The position numbers and the translations under genes were made by a program. From contig JANXYO010000022.1 in NCBI GenBank assembly GCA_025356015.1, forward strand, positions 1 through 52,644: 52,644 nt of DNA, read 5' to 3'. Source of the stretch: Spirochaetaceae bacterium (GTDB taxonomy: Bacteria; Spirochaetota; Spirochaetia; Treponematales; Rectinemataceae). Positions 7,586 through 14,904 of the stretch are shown here, piece by piece; positions within the stretch are counted from its first letter, which is position 1, and every line of letters begins with the position of its first letter. Below the pieces are notes generated by a model. The model was given only the letters and a program-made list of their open reading frames with translations. It was not told the origin of the DNA and did not search any database.

Positions 7586-8469
7586 AGACATCGAGGATAG
7601 GCCTCGCCATAGCCTGCGCCGCCATCGCCCTGGCGCCGGTTTCCTGCTCCTACGGCATCCTCGAGGCATTCGGGCGTCCCGATCCCGCTGGCGAGCGGAT
7701 CGACGAGGCCGGCAGGCGCGCGAGCTTCGCGACGGACAAGGCCTTGGTCGAGTCTGGCCTTCCCCCAGGCACGGGCTTCAGCTTCATCATCAGCTCCGAT
7801 GTCCACTTCGGCTACAAGGACGGGCCGCGAAAGGCTGCCCTCGACGCCTTTGCGCAACTCGCCAAGGACAGCGGGGCTGCCTTCGCCCTCTTCGTCGGCG
7901 ACGATGCCGACAAGGGAAGGGAGAGCGAATACCAGGCCTTCAGCAGCTTCGCCGAGAGCCTGAAGAAGGCAGACGATTCGAGGCTGCCCTGGTTCTCGGC
8001 CGTCGGGAACCACGACCTGTACAACTCGGGATGGGAATGGTTCAGGCAATACGTCGGGCCATCCTTTTACCAGGTTTCAGCCGGTAGTGTCGGCATCTAC
8101 GTGCTGGACACGGGCAATGGGACCCTGGGCGAAAGACAGCTCGAGCGCCTAGGTGGGGCGATGAGCGTGGACCCGCGCCCCAAAATCGTCCTCTCCCATT
8201 ACCCGATTTACGGTTCGGACAGCTATATCTATTACCGTATCACCAATACGAGGGAACGAATCGAACTCATCGAGCTCTTCGGTCGCACAAGGGTGGTGGC
8301 CAGCTTCGTGGGCCACTGGCACTTTCCCGATTTCGCGAACCTCGGGCCCTATGTCGAGCGCGTCTCCGGAAGCCTCATCGATTCCGACATCGATGGCAAG
8401 GCCCACGCCTGGGTTGTAGCCGTTTCGGGCGACGGTGGCAGTGTCAGCGCCACCCGTCACGATTTCTAG
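7582..8469 (+). CDS. metallophosphoesterase lipoprotein (calcineurin-like)
   Basis: The product has 295 residues. The N-terminus is a lipoprotein signal with lipobox APVSC (Cys about 22). The calcineurin-like metal-binding set is complete: SDVHFG (D and H), GDDAD, GNHD, SHYP and GHWH. A binuclear metal phosphodiesterase or phosphatase active site anchored to a membrane is therefore expected. The usual second motif is GDxxD or GDxVD, and the spacing fits. The substrate is unknown, and nucleotides, phospholipids or sugar phosphates are all possible. It starts at ATG 7582 overlapping the preceding stop, so it is in an operon with the putative beta-barrel protein. The next gene is convergent. Confidence 0.8.
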   Translation: MKTSRIGLAIACAAIALAPVSCSYGILEAFGRPDPAGERIDEAGRRASFATDKALVESGLPPGTGFSFIISSDVHFGYKDGPRKAALDAFAQLAKDSGAAFALFVGDDADKGRESEYQAFSSFAESLKKADDSRLPWFSAVGNHDLYNSGWEWFRQYVGPSFYQVSAGSVGIYVLDTGNGTLGERQLERLGGAMSVDPRPKIVLSHYPIYGSDSYIYYRITNTRERIELIELFGRTRVVASFVGHWHFPDFANLGPYVERVSGSLIDSDIDGKAHAWVVAVSGDGGSVSATRHDF

Positions 8470-8502
8470 AACACCCTCATCTGGACCCCTCCCAGGGAAA
8501 CT

Positions 8503-9177
8503 CTAGGTCTTCTCGAACATGAGCTCCCAGACTGCCCTGCCGTCGCCGAGGGCACGTGCCTCGAACTTGGTCTCGGGCCGCCAGTCCTGGTGCGGGGCGA
8601 AGGCCTCGTGGCGGTTCCTGAGGCCGGCGGTCCGCGCCAGGAGCTCGAGAGACCACTGCCCGTATTCCTCGATGTCGGTCACGAAGTACAGGTATGCTCC
8701 GGGCGCGAGGCGCGAGACTAGAAGCTCGACAAGGCCCTCCCTGATGAGGCGGCGCTTATGGTGCTTCTTCTTGGGCCAGGGATCGGGATAGAAGATGTGG
8801 AGACCGGAGAGGGACGCGGGGGGCAGCATGCGCTCGAATACCTCGACGGCATCGTGATGGATGATCCGTAGATTGCGCACATCGTGCTCCACCATGTCCA
8901 TGAGGAGCTTGCCGATGCCGGGTGTGTGCACCTCTATTCCGAGGTAGCCTGCCTCGGGGTTCTCGAGGGCGATCCGCCAGGTCGCCTGGCCCATTCCGAA
9001 TCCGATTTCGGCGACAACAGGCCGCGGGTCGCCGAAAAGGGCCTGGTAGTCGAGTCTGGCGTCCGGCTTGAAGGGAACGAAGTAGCGCGGGCCCAGTTCC
9101 TCGAGGGCACGCTTCTGGGCCTCGGTCATCCTTCCTGTCCGGAGCACATAGGTCCTTATGCTCGTATCTCCGCTCAT
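8503..9177 (-). CDS. trmB: tRNA (guanine-N7-)-methyltransferase
   Basis: TrmB makes m7G at position 46 of tRNA variable loops using S-adenosylmethionine. The motifs are clear: the SAM-binding AEIGFGMGQATWRIA, the acidic GIEVH, IIHHDAVEVF, and the signature IFYPDPWPKKKHHKRRL, then YFVTDIEEYG. I use the ATG at 9177 (MSGDTSIRTYVLR), giving 224 residues, the normal size. A longer frame to 9309 reads into the upstream lipoprotein gene. The stop of that gene overlaps this ATG as ATGA. This places trmB as the last gene of the hisS-lipoprotein-trmB unit. Confidence 0.93.
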   Translation of the reverse strand: MSGDTSIRTYVLRTGRMTEAQKRALEELGPRYFVPFKPDARLDYQALFGDPRPVVAEIGFGMGQATWRIALENPEAGYLGIEVHTPGIGKLLMDMVEHDVRNLRIIHHDAVEVFERMLPPASLSGLHIFYPDPWPKKKHHKRRLIREGLVELLVSRLAPGAYLYFVTDIEEYGQWSLELLARTAGLRNRHEAFAPHQDWRPETKFEARALGDGRAVWELMFEKT

Positions 9178-9875
9178 CTGACTGCCATCCTCTCCGAGTA
9201 TGATCCCATGTGCCGGTTTGGCTCGTAGCCATAGGCCTGCAAGCCGGAAATGCGGGCGGCGATATCGCTGCCAAAGAATTCCGCGAGATTCTCCGGGCTT
9301 CCAGTCCACGCCGAGGAGCCTATGAGCGTACCCGTTCCATCGAAGCCGAGGAGGAGGGTCTCAGGCCAGGAACTCCGCAGCGAGATGGCAGTCTTGGATA
9401 CCACGATGGCCGGTGGTGGCAGGGAAGGGAAATCACCATCCACCCTAAAGGACTTCTCTGCCTGCTCCCCCGCCGCGGTGACGCTGACCGCGCGGTAATC
9501 CCCGCGGGGAATCGGACCGTAGTCGTTCATGGCGAGGCCAGCGGCTCCGATCCAGGTATCTGCACCCTCTACGCGCTTGGTCCAGTTGGCGTTCGTGAGC
9601 TTCCAGTCGAGCCCAGCTGCGTCGTTGACCACGTACAGGGCATCGATATCCTCAAGGCCTTCGCTGTCCTTGACCGAGGCGAAGACCCACAGGCCCTCAT
9701 GGGGGCCGGCCTTGGACTGACGCTGCTCGAGGCGCCATTCCACCGCTGGCATCTCGGGAGGCTTGCCCCCGCAGCCCCAGCCGAGGCCACACAGGAGGAG
9801 GGCCGCGGCAATCACATGGAGGCGGGCAGAGAGCCATCCAGGCCCCCTGCCGATGTCGCCCAACGCGCCAGCCAT
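9174..9875 (-). CDS. predicted lipoprotein of unknown function between hisS and trmB
   Basis: The product has 233 residues. The start ATG 9875 overlaps the hisS stop as ATGA. The N-terminus carries a hydrophobic core (LHVIAAALLLCG) and the lipobox-like LGWGC at about residues 31-35. The mature part is predicted beta-rich and binds no cofactor I recognise. Segments such as WVFASVKDSEGLEDIDALYV and IPRGDYRAVSVTAAGEQAEK resemble an immunoglobulin-like or fibronectin-like extracellular domain. The stop overlaps trmB as ATGA, so translation of all three genes is probably coupled. Why an envelope lipoprotein sits between two tRNA-related genes is unknown. Confidence 0.75.
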   Translation of the reverse strand: MAGALGDIGRGPGWLSARLHVIAAALLLCGLGWGCGGKPPEMPAVEWRLEQRQSKAGPHEGLWVFASVKDSEGLEDIDALYVVNDAAGLDWKLTNANWTKRVEGADTWIGAAGLAMNDYGPIPRGDYRAVSVTAAGEQAEKSFRVDGDFPSLPPPAIVVSKTAISLRSSWPETLLLGFDGTGTLIGSSAWTGSPENLAEFFGSDIAARISGLQAYGYEPNRHMGSYSERMAVR

Positions 9876-11185
9876 CAGCGCCCGAGCCGCTCCCGAAGGA
9901 GACCGATGGCCGCGCCGCTCGTGCTGGCCTCGACGCTTTCGCGCGTCTTGAGGTCCTTGAGCACGATAGCTCCCCTCTCGGCCTCTGCCGAGCCAAGCAC
10001 CAGGGCGAAGGGTATTCCCTTCCTCTCGGCGTAGGCGAACTGCTGCGCGAGCTTGCGTTTCTCCGGGAAGACCTCGCAGGCGAGGCCGGCGGCCCGGCAT
10101 TCCCGTGCCATGGCCTGGTAGCGGACCGCCATCGCCTCATCGATGTCGAGGATCAGCACCTCGGTGTAGCCCCCCCTTCGTCTCGATGCTCCGATGGCTT
10201 CCAATGCGGCGAGGAGGCGGTCCAGGCCTATCGAGGCACCGACTCCGGGAAGCCTGCGCGTGGTGTACAGGCTCGCGAGCTCGTCGTAGCGTCCGCCCGA
10301 ACATACGGAACCGATCTGGGGGATCGAGTCGAGGCTTGTCTCGAAAACCACTCCGGTGTAGTAGTCGAGACCCCTTGTTATCGAGGGCGTGAGGACCAGG
10401 CGGTCGGCCAGGCCTGCGCCTTCGACGCTGGCGCGTATGGCGCGCAGGCGCTCCGTGTCGGGGCCGGGACCGCCGGCGAGTCCTTCCATTTTCGAGAGGG
10501 TGGAAGCGAAGTCCCCCTCCTTCGCTATGAACTCGAGCACCTTGGCTCCCACTTTGTCGCCCACCTCGGCGGCGAGAAGGCGGCCCACTTCCTGGCTTCC
10601 GATCTTCTCGAGCTTGTCCACGATTCGTAGGACGCTCGAGGACCGGTCGGCGACCCCTGAGGCGGCAAGGAAGCGGTTGAAGACCCCCCTGTGGCTGATC
10701 TTGATCGTGAAGGGACCGACGGCGAGGGTCTCGAGGGCAGCCGAAATCAGGAGGACTATGTCGGCATCGGCAGCGACCGAATCGACACCGACGATGTCGA
10801 AATCGCACTGCATGAACTCCCGGTAGCGTCCGCGCTGGGTGTTTTCGCCTCGCCAGACCTTTGCCATGTGGTAGCGGCGGAAGGGGAGGTAAAGCTCGTC
10901 GACATGCTCGGCCATGAACCTCGCGAAGGGCACCGTGAGATCGAAGCGAAGCGCCACTTCCCGGCCGCCATGGTCGACGAAATGGTAGACCTGCTTGTCG
11001 GTCTCCCCTCCGCCCTTGCCGAGGAGGATATCGGCGTACTCGAGGGCCGGTGTGTCAATCGGTACGAATCCGAACAGGCGGAAGCTCGCCTCGAGGCTTT
11101 CGAGGAGCGTCGTTCTCTCAATCTCGGCCTCTGGCAGGTAGTCGCGGAAGCCCTTGAGTACCCGCGGTTCGATGATGTCCGGCAT
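9875..11185 (-). CDS. hisS: histidyl-tRNA synthetase
   Basis: This class II aminoacyl-tRNA synthetase charges tRNA-His. Motif 1 is near the N-terminus, motif 2 reads KVWRGENTQRGRYREFMQCD, the histidine-binding HisA segment is LTPSITRGLDYYTG, and GGRYD and GASIGLDRLL (motif 3) follow. A C-terminal anticodon-binding domain follows (EVLILDIDEAMAVRYQAMA onward). Two in-frame ATGs exist. I chose 11185 (MPDIIEPRVLKGFRDYL) because GGAGG lies 5 nt upstream, while the ATG at 11206 has no ribosome site. The length is then 436 residues. It heads the minus-strand group with the lipoprotein and trmB. Confidence 0.95.
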   Translation of the reverse strand: MPDIIEPRVLKGFRDYLPEAEIERTTLLESLEASFRLFGFVPIDTPALEYADILLGKGGGETDKQVYHFVDHGGREVALRFDLTVPFARFMAEHVDELYLPFRRYHMAKVWRGENTQRGRYREFMQCDFDIVGVDSVAADADIVLLISAALETLAVGPFTIKISHRGVFNRFLAASGVADRSSSVLRIVDKLEKIGSQEVGRLLAAEVGDKVGAKVLEFIAKEGDFASTLSKMEGLAGGPGPDTERLRAIRASVEGAGLADRLVLTPSITRGLDYYTGVVFETSLDSIPQIGSVCSGGRYDELASLYTTRRLPGVGASIGLDRLLAALEAIGASRRRGGYTEVLILDIDEAMAVRYQAMARECRAAGLACEVFPEKRKLAQQFAYAERKGIPFALVLGSAEAERGAIVLKDLKTRESVEASTSGAAIGLLRERLGR

Positions 11186-11244
11186 TCGCGCCTCCGTTTT
11201 CGCCATTATGCCCGCTCGGGGCTGGCGGAATCAAGGCGCGCTGC

Positions 11245-11685
11245 TCATTCCTTGAGCAGTTCGGACATCTCGTCCTGTGAGACAAGGTCGATCTCCGCCA
11301 CCCCTTCGACGGTCGAGGAGAGCAGCTCCTCGAGCTCCCCGAAAAGCCTGCGCTGCCCCACCAGGAGGGCATCGAGGGTCTGTCTCTGGCTGGCATAGGC
11401 CTCGGAACCAGGGTAGCCACCGCTCACCAGCCTCTCGAGAACCCCTGCGTAGGCCCTGGCGGTGCGCTCGAGGAGCTTGAGGTACTCGGCGCGCTCTATG
11501 AGGAGGCTGTTCTGCAGCAGAAGCCCGTGGAAGGTCCTGATCGACTCGTCCAGGAAGACCAGCTCTCCCGCGACCCGTTCGCGGAAGTGTTCCGGGTCGG
11601 CCTCGACGGAGAGTCCCTGGTCGAGGGCCTTGATGAGGACATTCAAGAAATAAATGTCGTCCTGATAGTGAATCATCTGCGACAT
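11245..11685 (-). CDS. conserved-looking helical protein of unknown function
   Basis: The product has 146 residues, is almost entirely helical by composition and has no cysteine, signal peptide or membrane segment. It begins MSQMIHYQDDIYFLNVLIK and has long amphipathic runs (LLERTARAYAGVLERLVSGG, VGQRRLFGELEELLSSTVEG), so a helical bundle or coiled-coil is likely. ATG 11685 follows AAAGGG at a normal distance. The frame extends further upstream but without a better start. It lies directly upstream of hisS in the same direction (59 bp gap) and divergently from the rpsF operon. I do not recognise the family. Confidence 0.7.
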   Translation of the reverse strand: MSQMIHYQDDIYFLNVLIKALDQGLSVEADPEHFRERVAGELVFLDESIRTFHGLLLQNSLLIERAEYLKLLERTARAYAGVLERLVSGGYPGSEAYASQRQTLDALLVGQRRLFGELEELLSSTVEGVAEIDLVSQDEMSELLKE

Positions 11686-11735
11686 GTGTTGCCCTTTCCC
11701 CCGGCGGTTATGAGGCCCGGCAATGGCCCGTAGCC

Positions 11736-11764
11736 TTGATATTGTCGTCACTTTATGTTACTAA
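11736..11764 (+). promoter_or_regulatory. candidate promoter of the rpsF-ssb-rpsR operon
   Basis: TTGATA (11736-11741) and TACTAA (11759-11764) are 17 nt apart. TAAGAT (11762-11767) is an alternative -10 with a long spacer. A start near 11770 would give a leader of about 120 nt that contains the hairpins described next. Confidence 0.35.
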
Positions 11765-11788
11765 GATAGCCGCGTTCGCGGGTCTATC

Positions 11789-11810
11789 AAGGAGCCTAGG
11801 CTCTTTTTTT
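11789..11810 (+). terminator. intrinsic terminator inside the rpsF leader (attenuator candidate)
   Basis: AAGGAGC (11789-11795) pairs with GCTCTTT (11800-11806) around CTAG, and the run of seven T (11804-11810) follows. The orientation is plus. No plus-strand gene lies upstream in the preceding 3 kb, so it most likely acts on transcripts heading into rpsF. A small hairpin CCGCG-TT-CGCGG (11770-11781) precedes it. Confidence 0.55.
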
Positions 11811-11827
11811 CCGTGATTCGCTACCCA

Positions 11828-11869
11828 TCCGCCCTTGGAGGCGGACAGTTTCGCCCTTAAGGGGGCGAA
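11828..11869 (+). promoter_or_regulatory. tandem hairpins in the rpsF 5' leader (possible S6:S18 autoregulatory site)
   Basis: TCCGCC (11828-11833) pairs with GGCGGA (11840-11845), and TTCGCCC (11850-11856) pairs with GGGCGAA (11863-11869). The second ends 12 nt before the GGGAGG ribosome site at 11881-11886. Many bacteria regulate rpsF operons through an S6:S18-binding leader containing a CCG element. The position fits, but I could not match the consensus base by base. Confidence 0.4.
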
Positions 11870-11891
11870 CGAAGACCACTGGGAGGCACAC

Positions 11892-12173
11892 ATGAGACAG
11901 TATGAACTGATCACGGTCCTGCCGTCCGAGGAAGAACTCTTCCGGACTGGCAAGGACGCGGTCGCTGCCGAGCTCACAAAGCAGGGCGCGAGCGAGGTCA
12001 AGGAAACGGACATGGGCGATCGCCAGCTCGCCTACACCATCAAGAAGCGCGACCGGGGCCACTACATCCTCTTCACGATGATGCTTGACCCCCAGAAGGT
12101 GACGCCCGCAGAGAGGACTTTCAAGCTCAATCCGAACTTGCTCAAGTACCTCTTCGTCAGGGTCGAGGCCTAG
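11892..12173 (+). CDS. rpsF: 30S ribosomal protein S6
   Basis: The product has 93 residues: MRQYELITVLPSEEE opens the usual S6 fold, followed by DRQLAYTIKKRDRGHYILF and the C-terminal LNPNLLKYLFVRVE. S6 binds S18 on the 30S platform, and rpsR lies two genes downstream. ATG 11892 is fixed by GGGAGG 5 nt upstream. A longer TTG-start frame reads into the leader hairpins and is rejected. Length and sequence are ordinary. Confidence 0.96.
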   Translation: MRQYELITVLPSEEELFRTGKDAVAAELTKQGASEVKETDMGDRQLAYTIKKRDRGHYILFTMMLDPQKVTPAERTFKLNPNLLKYLFVRVEA

Positions 12174-12191
12174 GACCTCGAGGCGGCGGTT

Positions 12192-12689
12192 ATGAGAGAT
12201 ATCAACATCGTTGTCCTGGTCGGCAGGTTGACCCGGGACGCGGAGCTCAAGTATACGAACTCGGGTCAGTCCATCTGTCGCTTCAGCGTCGCCGTGAACC
12301 GGAACCGCAAGCAGGGAGATCAGTGGGTCGACGAGGCGAGCTTCTTCGATGTCGATTACTGGGGCAAGGGCGGAGAAGCCGTGAACCAGTACCTCACCAA
12401 GGGGAAGCAGGTCGCCATTGAAGGCGAGCTTCGCCAGGACCGCTGGGAGCAGGACGGCCAGTCCAGAAGCAAGGTAATAGTCAACGCGACCAACGTCCAG
12501 CTCCTCGGCTCAGCCGGGGGGGGCTCGGGTGGCGGATCGCAGGAGCGGAGCCCTGGCCACGAGGCCGCCGGCAGGCCTGCGGACGCAGCCTCTCCGGCTC
12601 CCCGCCAGACGCGGGGTCCGGCAGGGCAGGGCCCAGCTCGTCCCCAGTCCGCTCCGGCAGACGACTTTACCGACGACATCCCATTTTGA
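12192..12689 (+). CDS. ssb: single-stranded DNA-binding protein
   Basis: The product has 165 residues. The OB fold occupies about 1-110 (INIVVLVGRLTRDAELKY, SICRFSVAVNRN, FFDVDYWGKGGEAVNQYL, GKQVAIEGELRQDRWEQDG). A disordered Gly/Pro/Gln-rich linker follows, and the tail ends in DDFTDDIPF, the acidic tip that recruits replication and repair proteins. It lies between rpsF and rpsR, a widely conserved order, with an 18 nt gap from rpsF. It would serve the replicative helicase encoded downstream (dnaB). Confidence 0.96.
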   Translation: MRDINIVVLVGRLTRDAELKYTNSGQSICRFSVAVNRNRKQGDQWVDEASFFDVDYWGKGGEAVNQYLTKGKQVAIEGELRQDRWEQDGQSRSKVIVNATNVQLLGSAGGGSGGGSQERSPGHEAAGRPADAASPAPRQTRGPAGQGPARPQSAPADDFTDDIPF

Positions 12690-12709
12690 CATCCTAAGGA
12701 GAACCGACT

Positions 12710-13036
12710 ATGTCCGATATGCGTGAACCCATGGAATCGCGCCCCCCGCGCCAGGAATCAGATGGTGGTCCCGAGCCCAGGAAGGACTCCGAGGAGCGCG
12801 GCCCGAGCGGCCCGCGCCGCGGCAAGGGCTTCTTCAAGAAGAAGGTCTGCAAGTTCTGCGCGCAGAAGCTCAGGATCGACTACAAGGACATCGACGTCAT
12901 GCGCCGCTTTGTCACCGAGCGCGGTAAGATACTGCCCCGCAGGATCACCGGCACCTGCGCGAAGCACCAGCGCAGCCTGGCGATCGGAATCAAGCGGGCA
13001 AGGGCCCTGGCCTTCCTCCCCTACGTCGCGAAATAG
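12710..13036 (+). CDS. rpsR: 30S ribosomal protein S18 with an extended N-terminus
   Basis: The S18 core begins at [14 protein letters not shown] (about residue 42) and continues [35 protein letters not shown] and [14 protein letters not shown] CxxC pair is kept. The first 40 residues are a disordered Pro/Glu/Arg-rich extension, making the protein 108 residues against about 75 in many bacteria. TAAGGAG 8 nt before ATG 12710 supports this start. Internal ATGs at codons 4 and 8 lack a ribosome site. S18 partners S6. Confidence 0.94.
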   Translation: MSDMREPMESRPPRQESDGGPEPRKDSEERGPSGPRRGKGFFKKKVCKFCAQKLRIDYKDIDVMRRFVTERGKILPRRITGTCAKHQRSLAIGIKRARALAFLPYVAK

Positions 13037-13068
13037 GGACCAACAAGGCAGCAGGGAACTGGAACTCG

Positions 13069-14136
13069 ATGTCCGAAATGGAATCCGCTAACCCGCAAAT
13101 GGACTCTCATGGCGGGGATGATGGGATGATGGACCGACCGACCCTCTTCATGACGAGGGTCGAGGCCCTGACCTCCCTCGGCGGAGGCCTGCTCTCGGCC
13201 TTTCTCTACCTTACCGTCTTCGCCTCCTTCGCCTTCCTCCTGCCGGTGCAGATCGCCTTCGGGCGTTGCGGACGCAGAGCGGGCGCGGTGGCATCGGCGG
13301 TCGCGGCAGCCTTCATAATTGGGGCCCAGGCGGCGGAGACTGCGTTCGCAGCCGGCGTGTTCCTCTCAGAGTTCGCCCTCGGCCTTCTGCCTTCTCTGGT
13401 CCTGCTTGCCGCGATCTGCGTCATGAACATGGCATTCTGGGAAGGAAGGGCTGCCCCCTACCGCGGGTTCGCGGTCGCGGGCGTCCTCGCCCTGGTGGCG
13501 GCGCCCCTCGTGCTGCTCATCGGACGGGATCCCGGCTTCGGCGACTTCCTGAGGCAAAGGATAGACGAGATGCTTGTCAGCCCCCTGCGGAAGCAGGTCG
13601 CCCAGGCAGGTCAGAGCTACGAAGCCACGGCCCTCCTCGCTTCCCTTGATGCCCAGGCCCTCGCTGCCCTCGCGCTTGAAACCCTCGCCTCCTCCTACGC
13701 CGTGATGCTTCTGGCAATAGTCGGGGGAAGCTGGTGGATAGGGTGCAGGGTCTCGGGCGAGGGAAGCTTCGGCCGGAAGATCGCCGGCCCCATGATCGCC
13801 TATCGCGTGCCCTATGTGCTTGTCTGGCCCTTTCTCGCGTCCTGGGCCCTTGTCCTCGCAGCCATCTTCCTCAAGGCCCCGGTCATCTACAGGGCGGCGG
13901 CGATGAATTGCGCTCTGGTTCTCTCGGCCCTCTACGCGACCCAGGGCCTGGGAATCGTCTCGCATTACCTTGGTCGATTCAAGACTCCAAGACCGCTTCG
14001 AGTCGCCTTGGCGGCGATGGCGGCCATGGCCCTTCTGACATCCACCGCTGGGTTCATCGTAGCAGTAGTACTGCCCTTGCTGGGCGTCACTGAAATCTGG
14101 ATACCTTACCGCAAAACCAAAGGAGACGGAGCATGA
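13069..14136 (+). CDS. YybS-family (DUF2232) multi-pass membrane protein
   Basis: The product has 355 residues. After about 30 polar residues it contains some eight hydrophobic helices (for example LLSAFLYLTVFASFAFLLP and SYAVMLLAIVGGSWWIGC), with a soluble amphipathic part near residues 165-205. Proteins of this family sit between rpsR and rplI in many Gram-positives and spirochaetes, and that location is the main support. The function is not established. Fusions or neighbours in other genomes suggest a transporter-like or signalling role, but nothing here shows it. ATG 13069 is the first start after rpsR. Its stop overlaps rplI as ATGA. Confidence 0.8.
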   Translation: MSEMESANPQMDSHGGDDGMMDRPTLFMTRVEALTSLGGGLLSAFLYLTVFASFAFLLPVQIAFGRCGRRAGAVASAVAAAFIIGAQAAETAFAAGVFLSEFALGLLPSLVLLAAICVMNMAFWEGRAAPYRGFAVAGVLALVAAPLVLLIGRDPGFGDFLRQRIDEMLVSPLRKQVAQAGQSYEATALLASLDAQALAALALETLASSYAVMLLAIVGGSWWIGCRVSGEGSFGRKIAGPMIAYRVPYVLVWPFLASWALVLAAIFLKAPVIYRAAAMNCALVLSALYATQGLGIVSHYLGRFKTPRPLRVALAAMAAMALLTSTAGFIVAVVLPLLGVTEIWIPYRKTKGDGA

Positions 14137-14708
14137 AAGTCATACTCAATAACGACGTTCCGAATCTCGGAGAGCTCGGGGACGTCAAGGACGTCGCAGC
14201 CGGCTACGCCCGAAATTTCCTCTTTCCAAGGAGCCTGGCCTACCTCTTCAACGCGAAGACGGCCGGACTCTTCCAGAAGCGCCAGGCAGAGATCGAGGCC
14301 CTCAAGGGCGCGAAGCGCCAGGCTTCCCTCAGCCTCAAGGAAAAGCTCGAGGCCGAGGAAATCTCGATCACCCTGCCCGCTGGCGCCAATGGCAAGCTCT
14401 ACGGAGCCGTGACAGGCCACAGCATCGGCGATGAACTGCTCAAGAAGGGCATCGAGATCGACAGGAAGAAGATCGAGGTCCCTGGACGCTCGATCAAGAG
14501 CGTCGGCAACTACAAGGTCATCGTCAGGCTGTACGAGAAGGACGAGGCGACGATCAAACTTGCCATCCATGGCCAGCCGGTCAAGAGCGAGAAAACCGAG
14601 GAAGCGCAGCGGCCCCAGCGCCGCCGACGCTTCGAGGAGCATGGGGAGTCGACGGGCGAGCATGCAGCAGCGGACCATCCCGCTTCCGAGCAGGCCGCGA
14701 CGGAGTAA
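14133..14708 (+). CDS. rplI: 50S ribosomal protein L9 with a C-terminal extension
   Basis: Residues 1-50 match the L9 N-domain (MKVILNNDVPNLGELGDVKD, VAAGYARNFLFPRSLAYL). The central helix and C-domain follow (ISITLPAGANGKLYGAVT, GKVIV-like NYKVIVRLYEKDEATIKL). About 40 extra residues rich in Glu, Arg and His then extend past the usual end (L9 is about 150 residues; here 191). AGGAGACGGAGC precedes ATG 14133, inside the end of the upstream membrane-protein gene. The extension looks disordered and is of unknown use. Confidence 0.94.
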   Translation: MKVILNNDVPNLGELGDVKDVAAGYARNFLFPRSLAYLFNAKTAGLFQKRQAEIEALKGAKRQASLSLKEKLEAEEISITLPAGANGKLYGAVTGHSIGDELLKKGIEIDRKKIEVPGRSIKSVGNYKVIVRLYEKDEATIKLAIHGQPVKSEKTEEAQRPQRRRRFEEHGESTGEHAAADHPASEQAATE

Positions 14709-14771
14709 TCTCCAGGCCCCAAGGGCCAAGGCCACGAGCGACAGGCTCTCCTTAAAAGAGCCGATTCTCGG

Positions 14772-14807
14772 CAACCGCCCCCCGGCATACTAGCAGGGGG
14801 GCGGTTG
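14772..14807 (+). terminator. very stable hairpin after rplI
   Basis: CAACCGCCCCCC (14772-14783) pairs perfectly over 12 bp with GGGGGGCGGTTG (14796-14807) around a 12 nt loop. No T run follows, so it is either a weak or factor-assisted terminator, or an RNA-stabilising element between rplI and dnaB. Confidence 0.45.
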
Positions 14808-14904
14808 TGCAAGCTGCCTGCTGCTCCTGCATCGTATCGTTGATGGTGGCGTTGGCGGGTCCGAAGGACTACTATCCTATCGAACTTGCCGGAGGAACGA
14901 GCGC

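Noticed and set aside
14838-14880. Promoter in front of dnaB
   Set aside because: TACTAT (14870-14875) is a fair -10, but no -35 lies at an acceptable distance, so I do not call it.
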